A stretch of 59,088 bases of DNA from Calditrichota bacterium (GCA_008501735.1 QQUF01000006.1:1-59088), one strand, 5' to 3'; shown: positions 44,548-53,919, counted from the stretch's first letter. Notes: generated from the letters alone by a model not told the origin. Numbers and translations are program-made.

Positions 44548-45757
44548 TTTTAGCTCCAAAGATGTCTATTAATCTATCAATATTTACTTTTTGGTCAAAT
44601 TCTTTGTGAATTCTATTTTTTGCATTTTCTGTTAAATCTATAACGTCTTTTTGGTGTGAAATTAATTCCTCAATTTTTTCTGAAAGCGAAATTGGGTTTC
44701 CAGGTTCTGCCAAAAATCCTGATTTCTGGTCTTCGATGAGTTCAGGGATTCCAGAAATAAAAGTTGAGATTACAGGAGTTCCGACTGCCATTGCTTCCAT
44801 TAAAACTACAGGAATTCCGTCTTGGTCGCCGTTGCTATCGACTTTACAAGCAAGAATGAAAGCGTCAAGATTTTTCATCCATTCGTAAACTTTGTCGTGA
44901 GAAAGAGCTCCTTTGAAAACAACATTTTCCTCTAATTTTTGTTCTGCAACCAAACTTTTAATTTCTTCCATCAAAGGACCGTCGCCAGCAATTTCTAAAT
45001 TAAAATCAATTTCTTTGTATTTGAGTTTTCCTAAGGCTTTGACCAAAATGTCCATTCCTTTTTTCTCAACTAATCTTCCCAAAGTCCCGAAAGTTGGAGG
45101 GCTTTTCAATTCATTTTTTTGAGTAAAAGTGTATTGTTGCGTGTTAATTCCACAACGAACAATTTTGATTTTATCTTTTTGAACATTGTTTTCAAGCAAA
45201 AATTTTACGTTGTAATCTGAAATTGTAACTGCAAATTTTGAACGGTGAGCTTTTTCTTTGAGTAAGATTCCACGTTCAAAGAGGTCGTTTGCGTGAGACA
45301 TAAAAGTAAAAGGAACTCCACTAATCATCGAAGCGTACATTCCGATTTGTGTCGGAACGTGGGCAAAATGAATGTGTAAATGCTCACACTGATTCTTCTT
45401 TAAATAGCTTGCAACTTTGTTTGCTTGAATGAATTGGTAGATTAATTTTACTGTTGTCGAACTAAAACCAACTCGAAAAATATCTCCAAAAGCTGTAAAA
45501 AATGCTTTCAAAAATCTAAGTGGGCTTGTAAATAAATTTGCAAAATTTGAAGCAAGAACAGAAATGAAACTTTCGTTGTAAAGGAAGTAAGTTTTTTTGA
45601 GTAAGTCCTGAACTTCTTTTTCTTTCGCCAAGTTGTGAGGGTAGTGGACTGAAATCGAAGTAATTTCGACTCCTTCCTTTTCTAAACCTAACATTTCATT
45701 GTAAACAAAAGTGGCTGACAAGGAAGGAATTTCAGGTGCTAAGTATGCGACTTTCAT
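44540..45757 (-). CDS. GT4-family glycosyltransferase (WcaL/colanic-acid type)
   Basis: 405 residues, a GT-B enzyme. The N-terminal MKVAYLAPEIPSLSATFVYNE and HLHIHFAHVPTQIGMYAS resemble the colanic acid WcaL group. The C-terminal half has FGTLGRLVEKKGMDILVKAL, AGDGPLMEEI and DGIPVVLMEAMAVGTPVIST, the nucleotide-sugar site. It acts on the cytoplasmic face during repeat-unit assembly. It starts 18 bp after the acyltransferase gene. Confidence 0.92.
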   Translation of the reverse strand: MKVAYLAPEIPSLSATFVYNEMLGLEKEGVEITSISVHYPHNLAKEKEVQDLLKKTYFLYNESFISVLASNFANLFTSPLRFLKAFFTAFGDIFRVGFSSTTVKLIYQFIQANKVASYLKKNQCEHLHIHFAHVPTQIGMYASMISGVPFTFMSHANDLFERGILLKEKAHRSKFAVTISDYNVKFLLENNVQKDKIKIVRCGINTQQYTFTQKNELKSPPTFGTLGRLVEKKGMDILVKALGKLKYKEIDFNLEIAGDGPLMEEIKSLVAEQKLEENVVFKGALSHDKVYEWMKNLDAFILACKVDSNGDQDGIPVVLMEAMAVGTPVISTFISGIPELIEDQKSGFLAEPGNPISLSEKIEELISHQKDVIDLTENAKNRIHKEFDQKVNIDRLIDIFGAKNG

Positions 45758-45775
45758 TATTTTTAAACTCTAATT

Positions 45776-46354
45776 TTATCTATTTTTGATGACTTTTGCA
45801 GGTGAACCAACGGCAATTGCTCCGTTAGGAATTGACTTTGTTACAACACTGTTTGCACCAATTACTGCTCCGTCACCAATTGTAACTCCAGGAAGAATGC
45901 AAGCACCACGACCAATCCAACAGTCTTTTCCAATTGAGATTGCTTTTGTGTCGTGAGGTTGTTTTTTTATAAACTCATTTGGTGCGATTCCGTGATTTGC
46001 ATCTCGAATTGAAACGAATTCACCAATCATTGTGTAAGCACCGATTTTTATATTTGTGTAGGAAACGATTGTCGTTCCTCTATTGATTCTAACTTCTTCT
46101 TCTATTTCGACAGAGCCGTTTTCATTGGTTTCGATTTGAACTGAGTAGCCGATTCTCGCATAATTTCCAAACTTGATTTTTTTGCCTTTAAGCTCAACTA
46201 ATCCGTCAAATTGAACAGTCGGGTTTATTCCACTTAGTTGACCTTCTGCCCAAACTTGAAAGAAAATTCTTTTCAAAGTGTTGCGAAGTGGCTTTAAGAT
46301 TTTAATCGGTAAAGCCAAAAGTAGAATGAAAATTCTAAGTATTTTATGTTTCAT
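45776..46354 (-). CDS. Hexapeptide acyltransferase (WcaF/maltose-O-acetyltransferase-like)
   Basis: 192 residues. A hydrophobic N-terminus is followed by left-handed beta-helix repeats and the typical ISIGKDCWIGRGACILPGVTIGDGAVIGANSVVTKSIPNGAIAVGSPAKVI ending. The active-site His probably lies in VSIRDANHGI. It would acetylate a sugar of the repeat unit. It is separated by one base from the upstream glycosyltransferase. Unlike 42104, it lacks the CysE-type N-terminal helices. Confidence 0.88.
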   Translation of the reverse strand: MKHKILRIFILLLALPIKILKPLRNTLKRIFFQVWAEGQLSGINPTVQFDGLVELKGKKIKFGNYARIGYSVQIETNENGSVEIEEEVRINRGTTIVSYTNIKIGAYTMIGEFVSIRDANHGIAPNEFIKKQPHDTKAISIGKDCWIGRGACILPGVTIGDGAVIGANSVVTKSIPNGAIAVGSPAKVIKNR

Positions 46355-46355
46355 C

Positions 46356-47390
46356 TTATGAGTTTAAAAGTAATTTTTCAAATAAATCTGATGACTTGTT
46401 CCAAGAAAAATAGTCGCTTTTTTTAAGTCCTTCAACTCGAAGGCTTTTTTCTAATTCGGCATTGTCGAGAACTTCAATAATTTTTTCAGCAAGAAGTTCT
46501 GGTTTACAAGGCTCAACCAAAATTCCACTTTTTCCGCTTTCGATAATGTCTCGGATTCCCAAGCTGTCAGTTCCGACGAAAGAGCAACCAAGCGAAATTG
46601 ATTCCAAAGCAGGCAAACAAAAGCCTTCGGTTTCACTTGAACTAATCCAAAGTCTTGAAGATAAATAAATGTCTCGAATCTTATCTTGAGGAGGTCTTCG
46701 GAAAAAAGTCAAATCTTCAAACACTTCTTCTTTTGGAAATTCCGAACCGAAAAATATGACTTTGAGATTTGGTTTTTTCTTTTTCACAATTTGGAGTGCC
46801 TTAATTCCGTCAATGCTTTTTTTAAATTTAACACGAGAGTAGAGCATTCCAACGTCAAAAGTTCTTTCGATTCCTTCGCCGTAAGACTCCGAGAAAAAGA
46901 AATCTTTTCCGTTAGTAATTAAGGGTAAATTTTTATCTCCGCAGACTTCCCCGACAACGTCTTGAAGCCATTTTGAAATTACAATTTTTTGAAATGGGTA
47001 TTGAAAAGTTTTGTCAACTTGTTCTTGTTCACCTGACCAAGTTTCATAGTGTTGAATTAGATAAAATTTCTTTCCGTAATTTTCAGGATAATCTTTAATC
47101 CATTCGGCGGTTTGCCAAGCAGTTGCAATTATTGCATCACCTTTTGGAACAGTTTCAGGTGTAATTTCTTCGACCTCGATTAACTCACCTTTGAAATAAT
47201 CCAAGTGGTCTTTTTCGTCATTCATTTTACGTTTGACCTGCCTTCTTAGATTTTCTTTCCAATGAAGGTCTCGATGAGGATAAACAACTCTTACGTTGTG
47301 TCCACGTCTCAAAAGTCCGTTTGCGTGTGCAGCAACAACTTTTAAACCTCCAGCAAGGTCTTTACAAGGTACGAGAAAAGTGATATCCAT
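46356..47390 (-). CDS. GT4-family glycosyltransferase
   Basis: 344 residues from the ATG at 47390, which has GAGG about 6 bases upstream. The TTG at 47396 is less likely. The N-terminus DITFLVPCKDLAGGLKVVAAHANGLLRRGHNV is the GT-B acceptor loop. Later SSRLWISSSETEGFCLPALESISLGCSFVGTDS is the donor site. It overlaps the polymerase gene by 29 bp, so translation is probably coupled. Its substrate is not visible. Confidence 0.9.
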   Translation of the reverse strand: MDITFLVPCKDLAGGLKVVAAHANGLLRRGHNVRVVYPHRDLHWKENLRRQVKRKMNDEKDHLDYFKGELIEVEEITPETVPKGDAIIATAWQTAEWIKDYPENYGKKFYLIQHYETWSGEQEQVDKTFQYPFQKIVISKWLQDVVGEVCGDKNLPLITNGKDFFFSESYGEGIERTFDVGMLYSRVKFKKSIDGIKALQIVKKKKPNLKVIFFGSEFPKEEVFEDLTFFRRPPQDKIRDIYLSSRLWISSSETEGFCLPALESISLGCSFVGTDSLGIRDIIESGKSGILVEPCKPELLAEKIIEVLDNAELEKSLRVEGLKKSDYFSWNKSSDLFEKLLLNS

Positions 47391-48732
47391 TACCAACCTC
47401 TAAAGCTAATTTTTGTTGTTTTTCTTGTGATTTACCTTTTTTAAGCAAGATTTTCGAATTGCAAAGTCCCTCGCTCATTCCAAGTAGCATAAATAAATAC
47501 TGAACTGTTTGTGTTCCTGCATAAACTGTGTACATAATGAAGGCAGCAGAAAGCAAAGCTCCAAGGAAACACCAGCCAAGCCGTGCCTCCTCATTGTTAT
47601 AAGGATGTTTGAAAACAAACATTAAAAGTTTGAGACCTTGAAAAATCATTAGAAAATCAAATAAGTAAAGAACGACCTTTCCCGAAGTTAATGCAGTAAA
47701 AAGGTATTCATTATCAATAGATTTCTGTCCTTCAACCCAAGGAACTCCAAATCTTCCCCAACCAAAATAAGGTCTTTCCTCAACAATTGATCTATAATTT
47801 TCAATCATTTCAGAACGGTAAGCGGCATTTCTTTGGTCAACGGTTTCAGCGTCAGTACGTTTTACGTTCACATAAGCCCAAATCTTAGGAAAGAAGACAA
47901 CGAAGAAAATTGTAAAAATAACAAGTAAGTAAGACATTACTTTTTTTCTATCTTTTGCCCAGCCGTACCAAATTATTAGTAAACTAAGAGCTAATCCTGC
48001 CATCGGAGCTCGAGACATTGCAGTTAAACAACCTATTACAGAAAGTGCATAAATTTTGGGTGCCCATTTTTTGTATTTTTTAGGAATATAATCACCTTTC
48101 CAATACCAGAAAGCCATAGGAGAAATTACCGCATAAAAATAGCCTGCACAAATTGGGTGTGCAAAAGAAGCAAAAGCTCTTTTAAACCCCCAACGTCTCA
48201 TTGGACGTTCCCAAGGAACCCAAGTAGGCCATAGGTTACGAATTGGTTTGTCAAAAATATTATAGGATTGTTTGAATTCCCAAATCATTCCGACGGCAAT
48301 TATTGCCCCACAAATGACAATTACTTTTATGATTTCTACTCTTGTTTTTTGGTCAGTGAAAAACGATTTAATCATTAGGTAAGGAATGAACCTAGCAATT
48401 ACTTCATTAAAGAAAACTTTTTGAGCTATTTTATAAGAGCTGTTTGAAAATTCACCGTAAAAAATGCAAAGTAGGTAAAGTAAAACGATACCGTCAAAAA
48501 TTGTAAACTTAAAACCCTCCATTCCATCTCGTGTAACCCAAACTATAAAAATCGGAATTAAGGCAGCACTCCAAAAACTCAATTCAGGAATACCTGGAAC
48601 TAATTTCGTTTGGTAATAAGTTGGCATAAAAGTAAGTACAGGTAGGAAATAATAAATGAATGCCTTTTTCGCAGACCCTTGCGAAATAAAGTAAAGTGAG
48701 CCAAAAAGAGGTAGTACTGCAATTTTATCCAT
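47362..48732 (-). CDS. O-antigen/EPS polymerase (Wzy/O-antigen-ligase family)
   Basis: 456 residues, with about 10-12 membrane segments and one larger periplasmic loop containing the RNAAYRSEMIENYRSIVEERPYFGWGRFG stretch typical of the Wzy_C/O-antigen ligase family. It would polymerise flipped repeat units in the periplasm, working with Wzx (18983) and the Wzz-like protein (48725). Start and stop overlap both neighbours. Sequence divergence in this family leaves ligase versus polymerase open; the EPS context favours polymerase. Confidence 0.85.
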   Translation of the reverse strand: MDKIAVLPLFGSLYFISQGSAKKAFIYYFLPVLTFMPTYYQTKLVPGIPELSFWSAALIPIFIVWVTRDGMEGFKFTIFDGIVLLYLLCIFYGEFSNSSYKIAQKVFFNEVIARFIPYLMIKSFFTDQKTRVEIIKVIVICGAIIAVGMIWEFKQSYNIFDKPIRNLWPTWVPWERPMRRWGFKRAFASFAHPICAGYFYAVISPMAFWYWKGDYIPKKYKKWAPKIYALSVIGCLTAMSRAPMAGLALSLLIIWYGWAKDRKKVMSYLLVIFTIFFVVFFPKIWAYVNVKRTDAETVDQRNAAYRSEMIENYRSIVEERPYFGWGRFGVPWVEGQKSIDNEYLFTALTSGKVVLYLFDFLMIFQGLKLLMFVFKHPYNNEEARLGWCFLGALLSAAFIMYTVYAGTQTVQYLFMLLGMSEGLCNSKILLKKGKSQEKQQKLALEVGNGYHFSRTL

Positions 48733-51007
48733 TAGTATCTACCGTGTTTTCGTTGTCGTCGTCATTACCTGAAATCTTATTTGGATTTTCTTCTTCCTCA
48801 CTTTCTTCGTGCTTGATTCCAAAATACATTGTGTAATCAAAAGGGAAAATATCTTGAGTTGAATATTCACCAACTAATTCTCTTGTATAGAAAGTCTTAA
48901 TTTCCTTTCCTAAGTAACCACTTTTGAGAAGCCCAGTGTTGTTTAAAACAATTGAAATTGCTTGAATTTTTAAATGATCTAAAATGTCTAACCCTCTTAA
49001 AAGCTCGTGCCAAAGTGTTTTTCCACCCATAACCATCATAATTACAACATCGCCAATTAAAGCGTATTTTTGTGAATCAGCAGAAAGTAAAAGAGGAGGT
49101 GAATCAACATAAAGGTAGGTGTAGTGTTTTTTCAATTCATTAATTACGGCTTCTATGTCAGAATGGTCAGCGGAAAGACCTTCACTTCCTAAAGATAAAA
49201 CGTGAAAAGGTAAATCTAAATCCTTTAGAACAAACCTCGTAATATCCTCAGTGTTTTTCATATTTTCTACGAAATTTTTAGTTCTTGGGACTCCAGGGAT
49301 TACATTTGAGATTGGATTTCTTTGGTTCAAATCGACAATAATTTTTTTGTCTCTTGGTGCGTCTAAAAATGCTAAAACATTTATGATAAAAGATGTTACA
49401 CCACTTGAGTCTTTAGGTCCCATTGTAACGAAAACTTGAGAATTGAATTCTCGGTGTTCTTTTTCAAAGTGTAAAGCAATTCTTCTGTATTGCTCGTAAA
49501 GATAAGAACGAGGTTGATTTTTGTAAATTGTGTAAACGTCAGCTGATGGAATCAAATCAAAAGTTGAGTCAAGAATGTAATCAGTTACAGGGAAACCAAG
49601 AACTTTGTTAATGTCAGAAGGTCTTAGAACTGTGTTGTCAAAGAAGCCTTTCATTATCGCGACTAAGCAACCTAAAATAATACTTCCAATGATTCCTGCA
49701 ATAATAATGAGTGGTCCTTTACTTGGAGCTGGTCCGTCAGGTGGTAGAGCTTTTGAAATTACAAAAACTCTACCTGGAGTTATTGATTCAATCCTAATTT
49801 CCTGAATTCTTTCGTTAATTTTATTCAAGACTGCTTGGAATCTTTCAATCTCTTGAGTTTGCGTGTTTGTCCTTAAAACGGCTGTATTAAACTCTAAGGC
49901 TTGTTTTTGTGTCTCATCTAAAACTACTTGTAATTTTTGCTTCTCGCGTAAAATTCGTTCAATATTATTTTCAATCGTTCTAATTTCAAAAAGAGCGTTT
50001 GTTCTTCTTGTGAGCTTTAAATTCTTAATCTCTTTTTCGATTGTTTCAATTCGCATTGATTCGACTCTGCGATTAATATCGTCAATAAATGCTTGATAAT
50101 GTTGGTAATCAGGATTGTCTTTTTTCAAGCCAATCATTTGATTTCGGATTTCCTGCTCTTTCCTTGAAAGTTGAAGCTTGTTGTCTTTAAAAATTGGATT
50201 GTTCTCAACAGCAGCTTCTGCTTGTAAACGGAAGTCTTCTTGGTCAATAAATTTTAGTTCTTCGTAAATGGCTTCTGCTTGACTTTCTAATTTTATTTCT
50301 TCAATTACAAGGTTGTTAAATGCTTCTTTTAAATCCAAAAGTGATTGAGTAAAAACTGAACGGCTTTTTTCTTCTGCGATTGCAACATTGAATTTTGAGG
50401 AAAGTTCTTCTAATTTCCTGTAACTACTGTCCAAAAGTGCTTCGTTTTTTTGTTTCTCCGAAAGTAAGTAACCTAATTTAAAGCTGTCCTCAGACTGACG
50501 TTCTTGGATTTTAGAATTTATGTAAACATCAATTGTTGTATTGATGATTTCGGCTAAACCTTCCTTTTTTGAAGAAGACATAGTTATCGTAACAATTTGT
50601 GTTTGAAGCTGTTGTTTTACCTTTAGTTTTGCACCAAGTCTGTCCATTGAGGTTCTTGGGGATTCATTGGGTTTTCGCCAAATGTATCCTTGTTGGTGGT
50701 AAAGTTCTATCGATTTTTCGAGAACAGGGTAACTTGTAATTACTTTAACTTGCGTTCTCATCCAATCTTCATAAGAGTGTAAAAATGCTGATTTATCGGC
50801 ACTGTAAAGGATTTTAGGTAAATAAGGTTCTAATAAAAGTAACGCTTCAACTTCATAAAAAGGTTTGGGCAGTTTTATCCCAGCAATAACTGCAAGGATT
50901 GAACCAATCATTGCGATTATTGGGATTACACGAGCATTTTGCCTTAAACTTCCAATAGCGTCAAAAGGCTTACTAAATTTCTTTTTCTGTCCTTGTTCTT
51001 CTTCCAT
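48725..51007 (-). CDS. Wzz/GumC-type chain-length protein with degenerate tyrosine-kinase domain
   Basis: 760 residues. The first membrane helix is near 30-50 and a second near 430-450 (LIIIAGIIGSIILGCLVAIMK). Between them lies a Wzz domain with a long coiled coil (about 180-400). The cytoplasmic C-terminal part resembles bacterial tyrosine kinases (CpsD/Wzc). However, the Walker A loop reads GPKDSSGVTSF instead of PGEGKS/T, the A' region is VDLNQRNP, and the tail is acidic without a tyrosine cluster. It probably controls chain length together with the OPX protein, but phosphorylation activity is doubtful. Confidence 0.9.
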   Translation of the reverse strand: MEEEQGQKKKFSKPFDAIGSLRQNARVIPIIAMIGSILAVIAGIKLPKPFYEVEALLLLEPYLPKILYSADKSAFLHSYEDWMRTQVKVITSYPVLEKSIELYHQQGYIWRKPNESPRTSMDRLGAKLKVKQQLQTQIVTITMSSSKKEGLAEIINTTIDVYINSKIQERQSEDSFKLGYLLSEKQKNEALLDSSYRKLEELSSKFNVAIAEEKSRSVFTQSLLDLKEAFNNLVIEEIKLESQAEAIYEELKFIDQEDFRLQAEAAVENNPIFKDNKLQLSRKEQEIRNQMIGLKKDNPDYQHYQAFIDDINRRVESMRIETIEKEIKNLKLTRRTNALFEIRTIENNIERILREKQKLQVVLDETQKQALEFNTAVLRTNTQTQEIERFQAVLNKINERIQEIRIESITPGRVFVISKALPPDGPAPSKGPLIIIAGIIGSIILGCLVAIMKGFFDNTVLRPSDINKVLGFPVTDYILDSTFDLIPSADVYTIYKNQPRSYLYEQYRRIALHFEKEHREFNSQVFVTMGPKDSSGVTSFIINVLAFLDAPRDKKIIVDLNQRNPISNVIPGVPRTKNFVENMKNTEDITRFVLKDLDLPFHVLSLGSEGLSADHSDIEAVINELKKHYTYLYVDSPPLLLSADSQKYALIGDVVIMMVMGGKTLWHELLRGLDILDHLKIQAISIVLNNTGLLKSGYLGKEIKTFYTRELVGEYSTQDIFPFDYTMYFGIKHEESEEEENPNKISGNDDDNENTVDTNG

Positions 51008-51016
51008 CTCTAACTT

Positions 51017-52060
51017 TTATTGACCTGATAAAGTTTTACTAACGATGATTGTTTGAGCAAAGGGATTTATAAAACTTAAGTAGTAAGTAATAGTTGCAAG
51101 TCCTTTTTTGGGTATGTAAACGATGTCATTATTTTCGAGCAAATAATTTTGGGCATAATTTCCTGTTCTGTAGAAATCACGTAAATCGATGTTTATAACT
51201 TCGCCGTCTTTTCCACCGTTGTAACGAATTAGTTTGACTTCTGACTGAACTGCGTCAATTGAAAAACCACCTGCGGAATTGATAGCGTCAAGCAAAGACA
51301 TTGTTCCTTTGACTTGGTAAGAACCTGGACTTCTAACTTCACCCATTACGTAAATGTTCGCTTGCATTGCTTCAGGAACATAAATTATATCGTTGTTTGC
51401 AAGGTCAATGTTAAGCGAAAGGTTTCCGTTGTTGAGAAGTTCGTTAATGTCAATCCAAATTATTTGTTCTTTGCCACGAATGATTGCACAACGGGCAAAA
51501 TCCAAATTCTTTCCTTCAAAAATTGCAACGTCTGAACGAGAAAGAGCTTCTAATAAAGTTCGTCTTCCTCTAAATTCTACAATTCCCGGACGTTTAACAT
51601 TTCCAAGAACGAAAACTTTATTGTTTGCATAATTTAGGATTTTCAAAGTCATTGAAAGAGAGTCGTAATACTCTAATAAAGTTTCTTTGATTGTTTGTTG
51701 TGCTACGGTTCGAGTTAGACCTTCAACCATAATTTCACCAGCAAGCGGAACAGTGATAGTTCCGTCAGGACCAACTAAATACTGACCAGTAAGTTCAGGA
51801 CGAAGTGAAACTAAAAGTTCAAGTTGGTCGCCAGGTCCAAGTTTGTAATCTTGTTCTCCAAGAATCCCAAAATCATCGATAATTTCAAAAGGTGTTCTTT
51901 GTAAAGAATCGTTTCTTGTTGGGTCTAATCTTGGTTTGTAGGCTTCTTCAGGATAAGTTATTTTTTTGGAACAAGCAGTTCCAATAACTTGAAAAATACC
52001 AATTAGAAGCAGAAATAAAAATGTTCTATTAATTTTTAGATTGAACATTTTTTTATTCAT
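51017..52060 (-). CDS. Polysaccharide export outer-membrane lipoprotein (Wza/OPX family)
   Basis: 347 residues. A lipoprotein signal peptide has lipobox VIGTAC (Cys near 30). The Poly_export domain follows (YKLGPGDQLELLVSLRPEL...LVGPDGTITVPLAGEI), then two SLBB domains (VFVLGNVKRPG and IYVMGEVRSPGSYQVKG). It forms the outer-membrane exit channel for the polysaccharide. It overlaps rmlB by 8 bp and is 9 bp from the Wzz-like gene. A hydrophobic stretch at the C-terminus (LSFINPFAQTIIVS) may be the outer-membrane helix. Confidence 0.93.
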   Translation of the reverse strand: MNKKMFNLKINRTFLFLLLIGIFQVIGTACSKKITYPEEAYKPRLDPTRNDSLQRTPFEIIDDFGILGEQDYKLGPGDQLELLVSLRPELTGQYLVGPDGTITVPLAGEIMVEGLTRTVAQQTIKETLLEYYDSLSMTLKILNYANNKVFVLGNVKRPGIVEFRGRRTLLEALSRSDVAIFEGKNLDFARCAIIRGKEQIIWIDINELLNNGNLSLNIDLANNDIIYVPEAMQANIYVMGEVRSPGSYQVKGTMSLLDAINSAGGFSIDAVQSEVKLIRYNGGKDGEVINIDLRDFYRTGNYAQNYLLENNDIVYIPKKGLATITYYLSFINPFAQTIIVSKTLSGQ

Positions 52061-53102
52061 ACTGATTTTTAATCCATTTTAAGTATTCACCACTTCGAAT
52101 TCGTTCAATCCAAGTTGAATTGTCCAAATACCATTTTACTGTTTTTTCGATTCCAGATTCAAAAGACTCTTGTGGCATCCAACCAAGTTCATTTTTAATT
52201 TTTGAAAAATCGATTGCGTAACGTTGATCGTGTCCTGGTCTGTCTTTCACATATGTCATTAAATTTTTACAAGAATCGCTTCCTGACAAACCTTTGATTC
52301 CGTCTAAAATATCGCAAATTGTCTCAACAACAACAATGTTCTGCATCTCGTTATTTCCGCCAACGTTGTAAGTTTCACCTCTTTTTCCATTTTTCATAAT
52401 TTCCCAAATTGCAACGCAATGGTCTCTAACGTATAACCAATCACGGACATTTTTTCCGTCTCCGTAAATTGGTAAACTTTTACCTTCGAGTGCATTTAAA
52501 ATCATTAAAGGAATTAATTTTTCAGGGAATTGGTAAGGTCCATAATTGTTTGAACAATTTGAAACAGTAACAGGCAATTTGTAAGTTTTGTTGTAAGCTC
52601 TGACTAAGTGGTCAGAAGAGGCTTTTGAAGCTGAATAAGGACTGTTCGGCTTGTAACGAGTTGTTTCTGTGAAAAATCCTTCTGCTCCTAAACTTCCAAA
52701 AACTTCGTCTGTGCTGACGTGGTGGAAAAGTTCAAGTTCATCTTGATGAGTTTTCGCCAAATTCAAAAGATTGTAAGTTCCGATGATGTTTGTTTGGATA
52801 AAATCGTCTGGAGCAACAATGGAACGGTCAACGTGAGATTCTGCGGCGAAGTGGCAAATTGTGTCTATTTTTTCGTCAGTGAAAACGGTTTCAAGTGCTT
52901 CTTTATCGCAAATATCAACTCGTTTAAAAATGTATCTGCCTTTATATTTTTCAGCAATGTCGATAAGGCTTTCGATATTACCTGCGTAAGTTAGGCTGTC
53001 GATATTTACGATTTTTCCTTCAAAATCAGTATCTTCCAAAATGTATCGAATAAAGTTTGAACCTATAAAACCACAACCACCTGTAACTAAAATATTTTTC
53101 AT
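52053..53102 (-). CDS. rfbB: dTDP-glucose 4,6-dehydratase
   Basis: 349 residues. It has the NAD-binding TGGCGFIGSNFIRYI at the N-terminus, HFAAESHVDRSI, the catalytic STDEVFGSLG and YSASKASSDH (YxxxK). It converts dTDP-glucose to dTDP-4-keto-6-deoxyglucose, the second rhamnose step. It is the first biosynthetic gene of the long EPS operon and starts only 17 bp after the PIN toxin stop. It is physically separated from rmlA and rmlC at 32070-33527. Confidence 0.96.
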   Translation of the reverse strand: MKNILVTGGCGFIGSNFIRYILEDTDFEGKIVNIDSLTYAGNIESLIDIAEKYKGRYIFKRVDICDKEALETVFTDEKIDTICHFAAESHVDRSIVAPDDFIQTNIIGTYNLLNLAKTHQDELELFHHVSTDEVFGSLGAEGFFTETTRYKPNSPYSASKASSDHLVRAYNKTYKLPVTVSNCSNNYGPYQFPEKLIPLMILNALEGKSLPIYGDGKNVRDWLYVRDHCVAIWEIMKNGKRGETYNVGGNNEMQNIVVVETICDILDGIKGLSGSDSCKNLMTYVKDRPGHDQRYAIDFSKIKNELGWMPQESFESGIEKTVKWYLDNSTWIERIRSGEYLKWIKNQYE

Positions 53103-53119
53103 TTTCTATCCTAAAAATT

Positions 53120-53533
53120 TTAATTCTGAGTTTTCAAAAATTCAGCAGGATTTAAGATTGTTAAGTTGCTGAATTTGTAATCAGATTTATTTCTTGTAAC
53201 TATAAAATTTATCTTTTTGTCAAAAGCTGAAAAATTCTGAATTGCATCTTCAAAATCTTTGAATTCAGAATTCAAGGCAAAATCAATATTTTTTTCATTT
53301 ATTGGGCAAATTTTAATGAAACGTCTTAGCCTTTTTAGACTTTCTAAAGATGAGTATTTGGAATTTAATTTATTCAAAATGTAGTGAATATTTGCAAAAA
53401 CAAGAGGCGAGGTAAAGGCATTGATTTTCTTTTCAATTGCCAAATTCAAAACTAAAGCAGAATTGCCGTAGTAAGGTTCTCGTTTTGCAAGAACGTCTAA
53501 AATTACATCTGAATCTAAAAACACTGAAAGCAT
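53120..53533 (-). CDS. PIN-domain ribonuclease toxin (VapC-like)
   Basis: 137 residues of the PIN superfamily. Acidic metal-site residues are visible in FLDSDVILDVLAKREP (Asp near 8) and in DFEDAIQNFSAF (Glu/Asp near 94). The N-terminal pattern DVILDVLxxREPY is common among Bacteroidota PIN toxins. It pairs with the small protein encoded 3 bp upstream. It is followed at 17 bp by rmlB, so the toxin-antitoxin promoter may also drive the EPS operon. Confidence 0.85.
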   Translation of the reverse strand: MLSVFLDSDVILDVLAKREPYYGNSALVLNLAIEKKINAFTSPLVFANIHYILNKLNSKYSSLESLKRLRRFIKICPINEKNIDFALNSEFKDFEDAIQNFSAFDKKINFIVTRNKSDYKFSNLTILNPAEFLKTQN

Positions 53534-53536
53534 TTT

Positions 53537-53776
53537 TTATTTATACTTCTCTATTAAAAATTCGGTGTAATTTTCGTTTCCATTGTAATTCTCAGGTAAA
53601 TCAATGACCCCTGAGAGTTCTTCGATGATTGGTGAAAGTTCACTCTGGTTTTTGTGAACGAGAGTTCTGAAGTGTTTTTCAACCAAAGCAGAAAGGCTTG
53701 TGTGGTTTTTCTTTGCGAACACCTTTGCTCTTTCAATAACATTTTGGTCTAAACTAAGCGTTAATTTTTTTGCCAT
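53537..53776 (-). CDS. Antitoxin of the PIN toxin (ribbon-helix-helix, DUF6364-like)
   Basis: 79 residues. The N-terminal AKKLTLSLDQNVIERAKVFAKKNHTSLSALVEKHF is a ribbon-helix-helix DNA-binding motif of the type found in DUF6364 antitoxins. The C-terminal half (ELSGVIDLPENYNGNENYTEFL) would bind the toxin. It lies 3 bp upstream of the PIN gene and probably represses the joint promoter at the TACGTA repeats just upstream. Confidence 0.85.
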   Translation of the reverse strand: MAKKLTLSLDQNVIERAKVFAKKNHTSLSALVEKHFRTLVHKNQSELSPIIEELSGVIDLPENYNGNENYTEFLIEKYK

Positions 53777-53795
53777 TTTTTAACCTTGAAATTTT

Positions 53796-53832
53796 TACGT
53801 AATACGTATGGAATTTAGACAAAATCTTACGT
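53796..53832 (-). promoter_or_regulatory. Probable operator of the VapBC-like pair
   Basis: Upstream of the antitoxin start, TACGTAATACGTAT (53797-53810) contains a near-palindrome ACGTA-A-TACGT. A further TACGTATT copy lies at 53828-53835. Repeated TACGTA elements in front of a ribbon-helix-helix antitoxin gene suggest autorepression. Exact -35 and -10 boxes are not clear. Confidence 0.4.
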
Positions 53833-53919
53833 ATTCACAAGCAGGAATTAAGAATCGAAAATTAAGAAATTGTGGATTGTTTTTAAGTGAAATAGTTTTA
53901 GGAAAGTGCTTTTCGGTTT

